The notes: generated by a model not told the origin, from the letters alone. A DNA stretch of 64,000 nucleotides from Pseudoalteromonas sp. UG3-2 (GCF_037120705.1 NZ_JAWLJU010000002.1:3074001-3138000); one strand, 5' to 3'; positions 38,822 to 48,825 are shown, numbered from the stretch's first letter. A program made the numbers and translations.

Positions 38822-39544
38822 ATGAAGACACTCTACATCACCGGAGCCGGGGTAAGCGCACAAAGTGGTATACCGACATTTCGTGGTGAAGATGGTTATT
38901 GGACTATTGGCTCGGCGAATTACACGCCGCAGCAAATGGCTACACGGGCCATGTATAAACAGCACCCCAGTGAGTTTTTACAGTGGTATTATCAGCGTTT
39001 TGTCCGCTATCGCCACCATGGCCCCAACCGCACGCATCTGTGGTTAAAAGATAAATGCCTGATCACCCAAAATATTGATGGCTTAGATGGCAAAGCTGAC
39101 AATCGAGATTACATCGCCATTCATGGTCGAGTTGATCAGGTGACGCCATTTCACACTCAGGGTGAGATGGTGACACCGCAACCAGCGCCTTGGGATGAAG
39201 TGGACGACAGTGCACTGGCCTCATCACTGCTTGAGCTGTTTAAAATTGGCGCTAAAGGACCGCAAAAGGGCGTCTCTTTGAAGCCTTATGTGCTGTTATT
39301 TGATGAGTTCTATACCGATTTATATCGCATTTCTGAAGCCCAAGCACAGATGCACAATGCCGATAAAATGGTGTTTATGGGCACGTCGTTTAGTGTCAAT
39401 ATCACCCAAATGGCACTGGAAATTGCTAGGCTAAATGACATTGCCATCGAAGTCGTAGACCCTCACCCAGCGGCGATTATGCACAATAAGGTCACTTACC
39501 ATCGTATGACGGCCAACGACTACATCGATAGTCTTGGTGGTTAA
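38822..39544 (+). CDS. Sirtuin-family protein without zinc cysteines
   Basis: A 240-residue NAD+-dependent deacylase-like protein. The NAD-binding GAGVSAQSGIPTFRGEDGYW is at the N terminus, the catalytic region is TQNIDGLDG followed by IHGR (histidine retained), and MVFMGTSFSVN and VVDPHP correspond to the later Rossmann motifs. The two C-x-x-C pairs of the zinc ribbon are absent. The usual FGE motif reads LLFDEFY. The ATG at 38822 gives the family start MKTLYITGAGVSAQSG; an earlier start at 38786 would overlap the upstream gene. Four bases separate it from the regulator gene, so they form one operon. Activity and substrate unknown. Confidence 0.8.
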   Translation: MKTLYITGAGVSAQSGIPTFRGEDGYWTIGSANYTPQQMATRAMYKQHPSEFLQWYYQRFVRYRHHGPNRTHLWLKDKCLITQNIDGLDGKADNRDYIAIHGRVDQVTPFHTQGEMVTPQPAPWDEVDDSALASSLLELFKIGAKGPQKGVSLKPYVLLFDEFYTDLYRISEAQAQMHNADKMVFMGTSFSVNITQMALEIARLNDIAIEVVDPHPAAIMHNKVTYHRMTANDYIDSLGG

Positions 39545-40203
39545 AGACTCGCTTCAGCGCTGTAGTAGGTGGTCAATAAAAAGCGTTTATAACTACTTAA
39601 TCGTTGTTGTTGTTTTAAGTGTGACTCAATAACACTGGCGTTATGGTTCATTAGCGTATGTGGGCCGCGGCGCTCAATTTCTATTAACCCCAACAAAGCA
39701 CTCAGCTCCTGAATGGCTAACGCGTCGGTGTTTGGGTTTAATGCTAGGTAGCACTCTAGCGGGGTTAACTGCTTATTATTTCTTTGCCACAAAGCCTGTT
39801 GCAGCTGTTCTTTACTCTCAAAGTGCAACAGTGTCCTCAAGTAGTTCAGGCCATTATCTTCGGCACTGAGTGTCGCCAGCAGCGTATGTAATATATTGTT
39901 GCCTTGTTGATTTTGCCGGGTAACTTGCTCAGTTTGGAGCAGTGGGGCGCTAAAGAATGCGAATTTTTCCAATGAATTAATCGCCCCGATCATGGTGTCG
40001 GGGAAATTCGCAGCTTGTAAACACACAGTGGCGATATCTTGATAGTGGCCATACAACTTATCGTTGCTTTGAGTACTTTGAAAAAGAAACTTCAGCGCTT
40101 CGACTTGCGCGGCAATGTCGCCAGATGAGAAAGCCGTTTTGATTTTATCGACATCTGCGCTTTTTAAGGCCACTAAGAAGTGGGTTAAACGGTTATTAGA
40201 CAT
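39541..40203 (-). CDS. Hypothetical protein, ankyrin-like helical repeats
   Basis: A 220-residue soluble protein without signal peptide. The central segment GNNILHTLLATLSAEDNGLNYLRTLL and NNKQLTPLECYLAL resembles ankyrin-type helix pairs, though too little for a firm call. It has no motif pointing to an enzyme. Its stop overlaps that of the convergent sirtuin gene. The ATG at 40203 is preferred over one at 40215. Start and family are inferred. Confidence 0.55.
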   Translation of the reverse strand: MSNNRLTHFLVALKSADVDKIKTAFSSGDIAAQVEALKFLFQSTQSNDKLYGHYQDIATVCLQAANFPDTMIGAINSLEKFAFFSAPLLQTEQVTRQNQQGNNILHTLLATLSAEDNGLNYLRTLLHFESKEQLQQALWQRNNKQLTPLECYLALNPNTDALAIQELSALLGLIEIERRGPHTLMNHNASVIESHLKQQQRLSSYKRFLLTTYYSAEASL

Positions 40204-40320
40204 AAACCAAGCCATGCGTTAACAAATATGCAGTTATGATAGCCTATTATGTACTGTTTTGGCATGCTTTTAGGGTTGGGATAAACTTATGCTTCAGCCT
40301 ACTTGGAAACCCTAAGACCA

Positions 40321-41901
40321 CTACAGAAAGTTACGCTCAAATTTACTTAGCAGGTAAGGCTTAAGCCGAGCACCACCTAGCGCTATCAGTATCATTGTCA
40401 GCAATAGCCAAATCGGGCGATTACCTTGCTCGGCATACCAACTGACGCCAGAGATAAGCTGTACGTCGGTCTTCAAAACGTTGGCGGCAAATTGTGGGAT
40501 GGTTTGCTGAGAGTGGGCAATCGGATCATAAACACCAGTTACCCCATTGTTGGTAACTCTCACCAGCGGGCGTTGCAGCTCCAGAGCACGCATTCTGGCA
40601 ATCTGCATATGTTGATGAGGGCCATGAGAGTCGCCAAACCAGGCATCGTTACTGACTGTGAATAACAGATCTGATTGTGCCTTAAAATTGCCTCTGACCA
40701 GCTCGCTAAAGGCAATTTCATAGCAAATGGCAGGCAATACATGCAAACCATTGGCAAGTAAGTTAGGTTGTACTTCTGCGCCGCGAGTAAAAGATGACAT
40801 GGCTAAGTTAAACAGCGGAGCGATGGGGCGTAACAGCGCTTCAAATGGCACAAACTCACCAATTGGCAGTAATTGATGCTTTTGATAACGATTCTTGTGT
40901 AAGTAGTGGTATTGTCCTTCGCTGTCCAGCTTTTCTTTTTTGCCCAAAGTAATTAGCGTGTTGTATGCGGTTTTAGTGGCAAACTGATAATCGGGGATAC
41001 CTGTGATCAAGGCGGTATCATTAAATGCGGCGGCTTTATCAAGTCCTTCTAAAAACGGGTAGGCGATGTCCTCAAATTCAGGGATAGCGGCCTCAGGCCA
41101 CACCACTAAATCGACGTTTTGCCAATGTTTACGAGTCATATCGCGGTATTTCGACATGGTGGGCCAAAACTGTTCAGGCTGCCAACGCAGACTTTGTTTA
41201 ATGTTGCCTTGCACCAGCAAAGTGGTAATTGAGTGGCCAGAATAATGGGTGGGCGATTGACTGAAATAGGGCACACTGAACAAGCCCAGTAACACAGCAA
41301 CGCCGGCCACGGCAAAGTGAAATGCTCGCTTAAGCAGCAAGTAATACAGAACACAGGCCATAAATACGGTGATTAAAGTTAAGCCAAACTCACCCACCCA
41401 AGGGGCCAATACATTCAGCGGCGAATCGGTGAGTGAATAACCAAAACTCAGCCAAGGGAAACCCGTTAATAGGTGGCCTCGTAGCCATTCAGTCACGGCA
41501 AAGCCAATGACTAGTGCACCACTGCGCTGCCACGGCGAATGCCTAAAGTAATGACCAAATAACAGTGCCAAAGTCGGGTAAATAGCAAGGTAAGCACAAA
41601 GTAGTGCCATTAATAGTATGGAAATCGGCAGCGGTAGACCGCCGAATTCAGCAATGGACACGTGGACCCAGCTGATCCCCGCTGCAAACCAGCCAAAAGC
41701 AAATAAAAATGCGTATTTAGCAACGTGTTTGGCATGGCCATTATCAGTAAGCCACAATGCCAAAGTAAGGCAAAGAATGGTCAGCGGCCACAGGCCAAAC
41801 GGGGCGTATGCAAAGGTAAGCACACAGCCAGCCAACAAGGCCAGCCATGCAACTTTATCTTGTGCTAAAGCGCTTAACTTAGAAGCTAGAGTCTTCAACA
41901 T
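40321..41901 (-). CDS. lnt: Apolipoprotein N-acyltransferase
   Basis: Inner-membrane enzyme that adds the third acyl chain to outer-membrane lipoproteins. The 526-residue protein has about six to eight N-terminal membrane segments and a periplasmic nitrilase domain (about residues 225-490). The Glu-Lys-Cys triad is visible as VVWPEAAIPEFE, HKNRYQKHQLLPIGEFVPFE and PAICYEIAFSELVR. The start overlaps the corC end by 23 bases. Conserved order miaB-ybeZ-ybeY-corC-lnt. Confidence 0.96.
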   Translation of the reverse strand: MLKTLASKLSALAQDKVAWLALLAGCVLTFAYAPFGLWPLTILCLTLALWLTDNGHAKHVAKYAFLFAFGWFAAGISWVHVSIAEFGGLPLPISILLMALLCAYLAIYPTLALLFGHYFRHSPWQRSGALVIGFAVTEWLRGHLLTGFPWLSFGYSLTDSPLNVLAPWVGEFGLTLITVFMACVLYYLLLKRAFHFAVAGVAVLLGLFSVPYFSQSPTHYSGHSITTLLVQGNIKQSLRWQPEQFWPTMSKYRDMTRKHWQNVDLVVWPEAAIPEFEDIAYPFLEGLDKAAAFNDTALITGIPDYQFATKTAYNTLITLGKKEKLDSEGQYHYLHKNRYQKHQLLPIGEFVPFEALLRPIAPLFNLAMSSFTRGAEVQPNLLANGLHVLPAICYEIAFSELVRGNFKAQSDLLFTVSNDAWFGDSHGPHQHMQIARMRALELQRPLVRVTNNGVTGVYDPIAHSQQTIPQFAANVLKTDVQLISGVSWYAEQGNRPIWLLLTMILIALGGARLKPYLLSKFERNFL

Positions 41902-42757
41902 GTTCAGATTTAGGTATACTTACTTGAATTTGTAAGATCCTCCGGTTGTCGGAGTTAGTTACCTTAAACTGAAGGGGATCTATATCTATGGTTTCACCGC
42001 GGCTAGGCATATGACCAAAGGCATGCAAAATAATACCGCCAATGGTGTCAGCTTCTTGGGTGTCATAATTGGTATTAAAGAACTCATTAAATTCATCCAG
42101 CGGCGTTAAGGCTTGCACGGTATAAACGTGCTTTGACAGCTGGCGAATATCTTGTTGATCTTCATCATCATCGTGTTCGTCTTCAATCTCACCGACGATG
42201 GTTTCTAAAATGTCTTCGATGGTAACGAGACCAGAAACACCACCGTATTCATCGATTACGATGGCCATATGGTAGCGCTTCTGACGAAACTCATTCAGTA
42301 GCGTATCAACCCGTTTACTTTCTGGAACCACAACGGCTGGGCGCAGGTATTCACGGATCGCAGGGAGCTCGGTTTCATCGCGTAAAATAAGAGGGAGCAG
42401 ATCTTTAGCCAGCAAAATGCCTTCGACGTGATCTTTATCTTCACATATCACCGGAAAGCGTGAGTGCGAAGACTCCACCATCATGGGTAATTGCGCAGCC
42501 AGAGACTGATCAACATCAAGGGTGATCATTTGCGAACGCGGGATCATAATATCGCGTACTTTCAGTTCAGAGACACTCAGTACACCTTCCATCATGTCCT
42601 TGGTTTCAGGATCGATAAGCTGGCGCTCTTGCGCATCAGCAATGACCTCAGCCAGTTCTTCTTTGTTTTGGGGTTCCCCTTGCAGCATCTGTGTGATGCG
42701 TCCCAGCCAGGTCTTGCTAGAAGAACCCTGACTACTTTGCGAGTTATCGTCGCTCAT
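41879..42757 (-). CDS. corC: CorC/YbeX CBS-domain protein
   Basis: A 292-residue cytoplasmic protein with a CBS-domain pair ([15 protein letters not shown] to [20 protein letters not shown], about residues 70-195) and a C-terminal CorC_HlyC transporter-associated domain. It was linked to Mg2+/Co2+ efflux with CorA, and more recently (as YbeX) to ribosome metabolism in this operon. Start ATG lies 21 bases after the ybeY stop. Confidence 0.94.
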   Translation of the reverse strand: MSDDNSQSSQGSSSKTWLGRITQMLQGEPQNKEELAEVIADAQERQLIDPETKDMMEGVLSVSELKVRDIMIPRSQMITLDVDQSLAAQLPMMVESSHSRFPVICEDKDHVEGILLAKDLLPLILRDETELPAIREYLRPAVVVPESKRVDTLLNEFRQKRYHMAIVIDEYGGVSGLVTIEDILETIVGEIEDEHDDDEDQQDIRQLSKHVYTVQALTPLDEFNEFFNTNYDTQEADTIGGIILHAFGHMPSRGETIDIDPLQFKVTNSDNRRILQIQVSIPKSEHVEDSSF

Positions 42758-42778
42758 TAGTTATGTCTGCTCCGTTTA

Positions 42779-43237
42779 TTAACAATCGTCTCTGTAAGGA
42801 TCGGCGATATCCAAAGTGGCAAGTATTTGCTTCTCAATGGTTTCCATTTCTACCGCGTCCTGTTCATTTATATGGTCAAATCCGAGTAAATGCAAGCAGC
42901 CATGGATCACCATGTGAGCAAAATGGTCATGAAACGTCTTTTCTTGCTCTTGTGCTTCTTGTAGTACCACTGCCGGAGCAATAATTAAATCACCAATAAG
43001 TGGCAATTCAATTCCCGGTGGGGCATCAAATTCAAAGGATAAAACATTGGTTGGCTTTTCTTTGCCACGGTATTGGCTATTAAGCTCTTGGCTTTCGGCG
43101 TTTTCGACTAAGCGAATGGTCATCTCTGCTTGTTCGCGAAAAGAGCTTAGCGCATGCTCAGCCCAGCGTTGAAACTGCGCTTCTGAAGGTAAGTTGGCAA
43201 ACTCGCAGGCCAGTTGTAAGTCTAGGGTTAGTTGCAA
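42779..43237 (-). CDS. ybeY: Endoribonuclease YbeY
   Basis: Zinc-dependent rRNA-processing endonuclease acting in 16S rRNA 3'-end maturation and ribosome quality control. The 152-residue protein has the three-histidine zinc motif [15 protein letters not shown] (about residues 110-125) and the preceding conserved arginine and loop ([15 protein letters not shown]). It starts directly before the ybeZ stop region, within the same operon. Confidence 0.96.
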   Translation of the reverse strand: MQLTLDLQLACEFANLPSEAQFQRWAEHALSSFREQAEMTIRLVENAESQELNSQYRGKEKPTNVLSFEFDAPPGIELPLIGDLIIAPAVVLQEAQEQEKTFHDHFAHMVIHGCLHLLGFDHINEQDAVEMETIEKQILATLDIADPYRDDC

Positions 43238-44275
43238 CTACTTATCCTCGGTTGATTGCTGCTTTGCCTGATATTTGGCAGCTTTGGCTTGACGTTCTTG
43301 TTCTTCTTTTTTCTCGTAGGCTTCTACGATTCTAGCCACCACTGGGTGTCTGACCACATCATGAGACTTAAAGAAGTTGAAAGAAATTTCATCCACTTCA
43401 CTTAATACTTCTACCGCATGACGCAAGCCTGAGCGAGCACCTCGAGGTAGATCGATTTGCGTGATATCACCGGTGATAACGGCTTTGGAATTAAATCCAA
43501 TCCGAGTCAGAAACATCTTCATTTGTTCTGTCGTGGTGTTTTGGCTTTCATCAAGAATAATAAAGGCATCATTAAGAGTACGACCACGCATATAGGCCAG
43601 TGGTGCCACTTCAATCACGTTTTTTTCGATTAGCCTTTCCACTTTCTCAAAGCCCAGCATTTCAAACAAGGCGTCGTAAAGTGGTCGTAAATAGGGATCG
43701 ATTTTCTGGGTTAAATCACCTGGTAGAAAACCCAGTTTCTCACCAGCTTCAACCGCTGGACGGGTAAGCAAAATACGGCGTATTTCTTGGCGTTCAAGGG
43801 CATCAACTGCTGCGGCAACGGCAAGGTAGGTTTTACCGGTACCTGCAGGGCCAACACCAAAGGTAATATCGTGGTTTAAGATATTTGCCACATATTGGCT
43901 CTGATTTGGGTTGCGTGGCTTGATCACGCCACGGCGAGTTTTAATGTAAACCTCTTTGTCCCATACCGAAGGAGCTTCTTGCTCTAAGACATTCGCTTCT
44001 GTAATGGCAAGGTGCACCTGATCTGGCTCAATTTCATGCATCTTTCCTTTAACAGGCTGAGTTTCAACATATAAAGATTTTAGAATGTCTACAGCGGCTT
44101 TAGCAGTAACCACTTGACCGGTTACTTTAAACCAGTTGTCACGATGGGCAATCTCCACCCCTAAGCGTCGCTCTATTTGTTTTAAGTTTTCGTCGAACGG
44201 GCCACACAGGGAGGAAAGTCGATGGTTATCGGCGGGTTCTAAGTAAATTTCTATATTCTTTAACTGATTACTCAA
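43238..44275 (-). CDS. ybeZ: PhoH-family ATPase YbeZ
   Basis: A 345-residue PhoH-like P-loop ATPase, partner of YbeY in RNA processing. Walker A is GVGPAGTGKTYLAV (about residue 140) and Walker B AFIILDESQNTT (about 245), followed by MFLTRIGFNSKAVITGDITQIDLP. The N-terminal KH-like region precedes the ATPase. The charged C-terminal tail is typical for this position in the operon. Confidence 0.95.
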   Translation of the reverse strand: MSNQLKNIEIYLEPADNHRLSSLCGPFDENLKQIERRLGVEIAHRDNWFKVTGQVVTAKAAVDILKSLYVETQPVKGKMHEIEPDQVHLAITEANVLEQEAPSVWDKEVYIKTRRGVIKPRNPNQSQYVANILNHDITFGVGPAGTGKTYLAVAAAVDALERQEIRRILLTRPAVEAGEKLGFLPGDLTQKIDPYLRPLYDALFEMLGFEKVERLIEKNVIEVAPLAYMRGRTLNDAFIILDESQNTTTEQMKMFLTRIGFNSKAVITGDITQIDLPRGARSGLRHAVEVLSEVDEISFNFFKSHDVVRHPVVARIVEAYEKKEEQERQAKAAKYQAKQQSTEDK

Positions 44276-44294
44276 AATGTCTTCCTATATAAAT

Positions 44295-44316
44295 CACGCT
44301 AGCCGAAGCTAGCGTG
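44295..44316 (-). other. Hairpin between miaB and ybeZ
   Basis: A 9-bp perfect stem (CACGCTAGC / GCTAGCGTG) with a 4-base loop sits in the 51-base gap after the miaB stop. No T-run follows on the minus strand, so it is more likely an mRNA processing or stability element than a terminator. Confidence 0.45.
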
Positions 44317-44326
44317 TAATGTAAAG

Positions 44327-45760
44327 CTAAGGGGTAAAAGTCGCAACGCCTATGGCGTTGGCTTCAGGCTCTTGTGGCGCTTTGTTTAAGATGTCTGAAG
44401 GTTTAACATCGCGACGTAGGTCCATCTCTGCCTCGGTGCGAATGAGTTCGCCGCGCAATGAATTAGGTAGCGCCTCGGTAATACGTACATCAACGAATTG
44501 ACCGATCACAGAATGTGGACCTTCAAAGTTTACTACGCGGTTATTTTCAGTACGGCCACGCAGCTCCATAGGATTTTTCTTCGACGGGCCTTCTACTAGG
44601 ATGCGCTGTTCGGTGCCGTGCATCTTACGGCTAATATCTTGCGCCATTTGATTAATACGGTTTTGCAAAATATATAAGCGTTCTTTTTTCTCAGACTCAG
44701 CAACATCGTCAGGTAAATCCGCTGCTGGGGTACCTGGACGCGCTGAATAGATAAAGCTAAAGCTCATGTCAAAACCAATGTCGTTAATCAGGTTCATGGT
44801 TGCTTCAAAGTCGGCATTGGACTCACCAGGGAAGCCGATAATGAAGTCTGACGACATACTTAGGTTAGGGCGGATCTTACGCAGCTTACGAATGGTAGAC
44901 TTGTACTCAAGCGCCGTATGACCACGCTTCATCAGATTCAAGATACGGTCCGAGCCACTTTGTACCGGCAGGTGTAAATGATCGACCAACTCTGGCACAT
45001 CGGCATAGGCTTCGATGATATCGGGAGTAAATTCCACAGGGTGTGAAGTGGTGTAACGAATACGGTCAATACCATCAATGGCAGCCACATAACGTAATAA
45101 ATCAGAGAAATAACAGATTTCACCATCGTGCATTTCACCGCGGTAGGCATTAACGTTTTGACCCAGTAAGTTAACTTCACGTACGCCTTGCTCAGCAAGC
45201 TGAGCCACTTCTAAAATCACGTCATCCAATGGCCGGCTTACTTCTTCACCGCGAGTGTAAGGCACCACGCAGAAAGTACAGTATTTCGAGCAGCCTTCCA
45301 TAATAGAAACAAACGCCGTTGGCCCTTCCGCTTTTGGCTCTGGCAAACGGTCGAACTTTTCAATTTCAGGGAATGAAATATCAACCACTGACCCTTCTTT
45401 ATCTTGCACTTGACGGATCATTTCTGGCAGGCGGTGTAATGTTTGCGGACCGAAAACAATATCAACAAAAGGCGCACGTTGACGAATAACATCGCCTTCT
45501 TGTGAAGCCACACAACCACCAACGCCAATCACTAGATTTGGGTTGGTGTCTTTTAATAGCTTCCAACGACCAAGTTGGTGGAAAACCTTTTCTTGCGCTT
45601 TCTCACGTATCGAGCAAGTGTTGAGTAGGATCACATCAGCCTGCTCAGCTGCTTCAGTAAGCTGATAGCCATTTGTAGAATCCAAAAGATCCGCCATTTT
45701 CTGGGAGTCGTATTCATTCATTTGACAACCCCAGGTTTTAATATGCAGTTTTTTACTCAT
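44327..45760 (-). CDS. miaB: tRNA-2-methylthio-N6-dimethylallyladenosine synthase
   Basis: Radical-SAM methylthiotransferase that modifies A37 of tRNAs reading UNN codons. The 477-residue protein has the N-terminal cluster domain ([38 protein letters not shown]), the radical-SAM motif [15 protein letters not shown] (about residue 157) and a C-terminal TRAM domain. Lies at the head of the ybeZ-ybeY-corC-lnt block and divergent from ubiF, as in E. coli. Confidence 0.97.
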   Translation of the reverse strand: MSKKLHIKTWGCQMNEYDSQKMADLLDSTNGYQLTEAAEQADVILLNTCSIREKAQEKVFHQLGRWKLLKDTNPNLVIGVGGCVASQEGDVIRQRAPFVDIVFGPQTLHRLPEMIRQVQDKEGSVVDISFPEIEKFDRLPEPKAEGPTAFVSIMEGCSKYCTFCVVPYTRGEEVSRPLDDVILEVAQLAEQGVREVNLLGQNVNAYRGEMHDGEICYFSDLLRYVAAIDGIDRIRYTTSHPVEFTPDIIEAYADVPELVDHLHLPVQSGSDRILNLMKRGHTALEYKSTIRKLRKIRPNLSMSSDFIIGFPGESNADFEATMNLINDIGFDMSFSFIYSARPGTPAADLPDDVAESEKKERLYILQNRINQMAQDISRKMHGTEQRILVEGPSKKNPMELRGRTENNRVVNFEGPHSVIGQFVDVRITEALPNSLRGELIRTEAEMDLRRDVKPSDILNKAPQEPEANAIGVATFTP

Positions 45761-45990
45761 TTAAATATTGCCTCGTTTACAACTCGGTATTTAGCACTAC
45801 GCGTTTCTCGTGTGGGCGATGCTGAATTGATATCATTATGCCTAAAGGACGCGTATTTTATATGACCTATCTTGTCTAGCCAAGTATAGATTTTAACTTT
45901 CAAAATGTGGATCAACAGATGGGGTTTTAAGCCAACATCAAGTTTGATATAGGTTACAATGCACTAGGACTCAAAAAAGTGGAATATGGC

Positions 45991-47157
45991 ATGAAAAACA
46001 AAGCACTGATTGTTGGCGGCGGTATGGTTGGCGCGGCCGCTGCGGTAAAACTGGCAAAACAAGGTATTAAGGTAACAGTGATCGAACAAAACCCCATTTC
46101 TGCTGAGCAAGTGCTTAACAGTAATGAAGTAGATATTCGTGTTTCAGCCATTAATCGCTTTTCTGAGCAGTTACTTGATGAGCTCCAGGCAATGCCTTTG
46201 TTGAGAAAGACCAGAGCAGCGCAATACAAACAACTTGAAGCCTATGAATCGAAACCAGGTCAGTTGGTGTTTGATTGCCAAGAGCTGAACAGTTCACACT
46301 TAGGGCATTTAATTGAAAACAAGCTGATCCAGGCGGCATTGTGGCAGCAGTTTGCGGCGTTAGACATTGATGTGGTATCACCCCAAGGCTTACCTGTGGC
46401 GATCACTCGAGACAGTGATAGTATTACCGTTTCTTACTCTACTCAGCAGTTTACTGCTGATGTATTGATTGCCGCAGACGGTGGCCGCTCCATAATACGG
46501 CAAATGGCTGGCATTGGTGTCACCGGCTGGCAGTACGATCAGCATTGTATGGGGGTGTTAATTAAACTGGATGCGCCGCAACAAGAAAAAACTTGGCAGC
46601 AGTTTAAACCTTCAGGTCCCATTGCGTTCTTGCCTATGCAATATCCTTACGCCAATCTCATTTGGTATGACAACGGCAATAAGTTAAAGCAACTCAAGCA
46701 GCTCGATCACAAGGCCCTAAAGGAACAAATCAAGGACACGTTTTTTGAGCTGCCTGGCGACTTTGATATTGAACAAGTGGCTGTATTCCCTCTTGCCCGC
46801 CAACATGCCAACACCTATGTAGCCGAGCGCTTAGTATTAGTAGGTGATGCGGCACACACCATTAACCCGTTAGCAGGGCAGGGGGTTAACCTTGGCTTTA
46901 AAGACGTACAGGCATTAGCTCAAGCGTTAGAAAGCCAGGAAGATATTGGCAGTTTAAAAGCGTTAAAAACTTATGAGTCTGAGCGCAGGAAAGGTAACTT
47001 ATTGATGATGAGCATGATGGATGCCTGTTATTTTGGTTTCTCTAATCAGCTGGGGCCGTTAAAACATCTAAGAAACCTTGCGTTAAACCTTGGAAACAAG
47101 GCCGGCCCGATTAAAAAGCAAGTGCTAAAACATGCCATGGGTGGCGTGGGGTTCTGA
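45991..47157 (+). CDS. ubiF: UbiH/UbiF-family FAD monooxygenase
   Basis: Flavoprotein hydroxylase of ubiquinone synthesis, 388 residues. FAD-binding motifs are IVGGGMVGAAAAVKLAKQG at the N terminus, LIAADGGRS (about residue 160) and LVGDAAHTINPLAGQGVNLGFKD (about 285). The position next to miaB and the Met/Leu/Gln tRNA operon is that of ubiF in E. coli (C6 hydroxylase), which is the reason for the symbol; the ubiH/I/F paralogues are hard to tell apart by motif. The ATG at 45991 is used; an upstream GTG at 45979 is possible. Confidence 0.82.
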   Translation: MKNKALIVGGGMVGAAAAVKLAKQGIKVTVIEQNPISAEQVLNSNEVDIRVSAINRFSEQLLDELQAMPLLRKTRAAQYKQLEAYESKPGQLVFDCQELNSSHLGHLIENKLIQAALWQQFAALDIDVVSPQGLPVAITRDSDSITVSYSTQQFTADVLIAADGGRSIIRQMAGIGVTGWQYDQHCMGVLIKLDAPQQEKTWQQFKPSGPIAFLPMQYPYANLIWYDNGNKLKQLKQLDHKALKEQIKDTFFELPGDFDIEQVAVFPLARQHANTYVAERLVLVGDAAHTINPLAGQGVNLGFKDVQALAQALESQEDIGSLKALKTYESERRKGNLLMMSMMDACYFGFSNQLGPLKHLRNLALNLGNKAGPIKKQVLKHAMGGVGF

Positions 47158-47227
47158 TTGCAGTTTAAGTAAATAGTAATGTCGATTAATACTAGCAATA
47201 AATCCGCAAAGTATACCCTACCGCCGC

Positions 47228-47782
47228 TTACCCTGGCGGCGGATTAAATTCTAATCTATTCACCTGTGACATAAGCTCACCGATTTCAAATTGGCCTTCA
47301 ATTTTGAGCAGCCAGCGGCTATCGGCATTTAAAATATACGCGGTTTGATTTCCTGAAGCCCTGATTGAAGAAAAAACATGATTCCCTTTGTCGCTAGCGG
47401 TGAACAGGTTAGCTTCGTCAATTAAGCCGAATACCCGATGTAATTTCTCTCTGTCGTTGCTGTGTATATCAACGTTTTCATTTAATAGCTGATTCAAGAA
47501 GGTTAAGGGCTGTAAATCGTATTTTTTTGGCAAACCGGCTAAAGCGCTTGAGCTAGACATTAGGCTTAACCTCAACTTTTCTTGCTCACCATTGATTAAT
47601 ATAGAGTAGGAGCCATTAGCAAAGGTATTAAATGAAATTTTGTCCACCTGGCTTTGAGAAAGGCAATAGCTAAAGTGTGTCAGCGAGAGTTCGATTTGAG
47701 GTGGTAAGCAGGCATTATTCGCAGCATAGGTTGTATTCGATGCTAATGCACAGGTAAGTAAGAGAAAAAGACGCTTTAACAC
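47228..47782 (-). CDS. Hypothetical exported protein
   Basis: A 184-residue protein with a signal peptide (MLKRLFLLLTCALASNTTYA) and two cysteines in the N-terminal part of the mature chain (CLPPQIELSLTHFSYC) that could form a disulfide. I recognise no family. A GC-rich inverted repeat (CCGCCGC / GCGGCGG) covers its last codons and stop region. It lies between ubiF and the tRNA operon. Confidence 0.55.
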   Translation of the reverse strand: MLKRLFLLLTCALASNTTYAANNACLPPQIELSLTHFSYCLSQSQVDKISFNTFANGSYSILINGEQEKLRLSLMSSSSALAGLPKKYDLQPLTFLNQLLNENVDIHSNDREKLHRVFGLIDEANLFTASDKGNHVFSSIRASGNQTAYILNADSRWLLKIEGQFEIGELMSQVNRLEFNPPPG

Positions 47783-47876
47783 GGTTATTCCTTGCAGCGA
47801 TAAAACTTAAGAATAACGGATACAACATTAGCCTGAGATGAACGAATGAAATATAATTAGAAAGGATGATAATAAA

Positions 47877-47961
<85 letters not shown>

Positions 47962-48039
47962 ACATTATTTCGCATCTGTGTAAGGGAACCTAAATCCAGC
48001 GTCTACTTCAAGACATCTGGCCAATTCCGTCACTTCCGC
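47962..48039 (-). pseudogene. Degenerate tRNA-Leu unit 1 (5' half)
   Basis: A 78-base unit directly upstream of the intact tRNA-Leu. It keeps the acceptor 5' strand, D-arm region and anticodon loop but has about 15 extra bases after AATTGG and lacks the variable arm, T-arm and acceptor 3' strand. Confidence 0.8.
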
Positions 48040-48117
48040 ACATTATTTCGCATCTGTGTAAGGGAACCTAAATCCAGCGTCTATTTCAAGACATCTGGCC
48101 AATTCCGCCACTTCTGC
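48040..48117 (-). pseudogene. Degenerate tRNA-Leu unit 2 (5' half)
   Basis: A second 78-base unit in tandem with unit 1, with few differences. The insert forms the same hairpin with CCAG/CTGG outer pairs. Confidence 0.8.
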
Positions 48118-48160
48118 ACATTATTTTGGTGTATATAACTATATTGCATCTCAAAAGAGA

Positions 48161-48235
48161 TGGCTGGAGTACCAGGATTTGAACCTGGGAATGGCGGGAT
48201 CAAAACCCGCTGCCTTACCGCTTGGCGATACTCCA
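48161..48235 (-). tRNA. tRNA-Gln (TTG)
   Basis: A 75-base tRNA with CCA; acceptor TGGAGTA / TACTCCA, anticodon loop TTTTGAT (anticodon TTG). Corresponds to glnU-type genes of the E. coli metT operon. Confidence 0.97.
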
Positions 48236-48265
48236 GCAATAGAGGTAAGCTCAAAACAAATTTTT

Positions 48266-48360
48266 AACCCAGTATTTGAATCTGAGGTGGATGAGTGAGG
48301 GATCAAAACCTCTCTCTTCTCTGCCTTACCGCTTCCACTTCGTGTCGAGACGATACCCAG
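48266..48360 (-). pseudogene. Degenerate tRNA-Gln unit A
   Basis: About 95 bases related to tRNA-Gln, with an insert in the D-arm (CACGAAGTGG region), an expanded anticodon stem (GAGAGAGG / CCTCACTC around the TTTTGAT loop) and a changed acceptor. The flank GCAATAGAGGTAAGCTCAA is shared with the neighbouring intact gene, showing duplication. Confidence 0.75.
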
Positions 48361-48403
48361 CAATAGAGGTAAGCTCAATGTTTTAGTTCTGATTGAAAGA
48401 ACA

Positions 48404-48488
<85 letters not shown>

Positions 48489-48566
48489 ACAACTTTTTGC
48501 ATCTGTGTAAGGGAACCTAAATCCAGCGTTTATTTCAAAACATCTGGCCAATTCCGCCACTTCAGC
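48489..48566 (-). pseudogene. Degenerate tRNA-Leu unit 3 (5' half)
   Basis: A 78-base unit touching the intact tRNA-Leu. In its insert hairpin a C-G pair of units 1 and 2 is replaced by U-A on both sides. Confidence 0.8.
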
Positions 48567-48640
48567 ACAACTTTTTGCATCTGTGTAAGGGAACCTAAAT
48601 CCAGCGTCTATTTCAAGACAACTTCCAATTCCAACATTAC
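48567..48640 (-). pseudogene. Degenerate tRNA-Leu unit 4, decayed
   Basis: Keeps the anticodon-loop half but has lost the outer CCAG of the insert and the acceptor sequence; the most decayed of the five units. It adjoins the tRNA-Met gene. Confidence 0.65.
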
Positions 48641-48648
48641 CAGAAAAA

Positions 48649-48725
48649 TGGTGGCTATGCCCTGATTTGAACAGGGGACCCCATCATTATGAGTGATGTG
48701 CTCTAACCAGCTGAGCTACATAGCC
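48649..48725 (-). tRNA. tRNA-Met (CAT), elongator
   Basis: A 77-base tRNA with CCA; acceptor GGCTATG / CATAGCC, anticodon loop CTCATAA (anticodon CAT). Closely like E. coli metT/metU, so an elongator. One base separates it from the preceding tRNA-Gln. Confidence 0.96.
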
Positions 48726-48726
48726 A

Positions 48727-48801
48727 TGGCTGGAGTACCAGGATTTGAACCTGGGAATGGCGGGATCAAAACCCGCTGCCTTACCGCTTGGCGATACTCC
48801 A
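48727..48801 (-). tRNA. tRNA-Gln (TTG)
   Basis: 75 bases, same sequence as the other tRNA-Gln copies; anticodon TTG. Its CCA end is one base from tRNA-Met. Confidence 0.97.
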
Positions 48802-48825
48802 ACGAAAATTTCAAATCAATAACTT

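Noticed and set aside
38822-39544. Sirtuin as part of an anti-phage defence system
   Set aside because: No Argonaute, HerA, DSR or other defence gene is nearby, and the partner is a transcription regulator; the context does not support defence.
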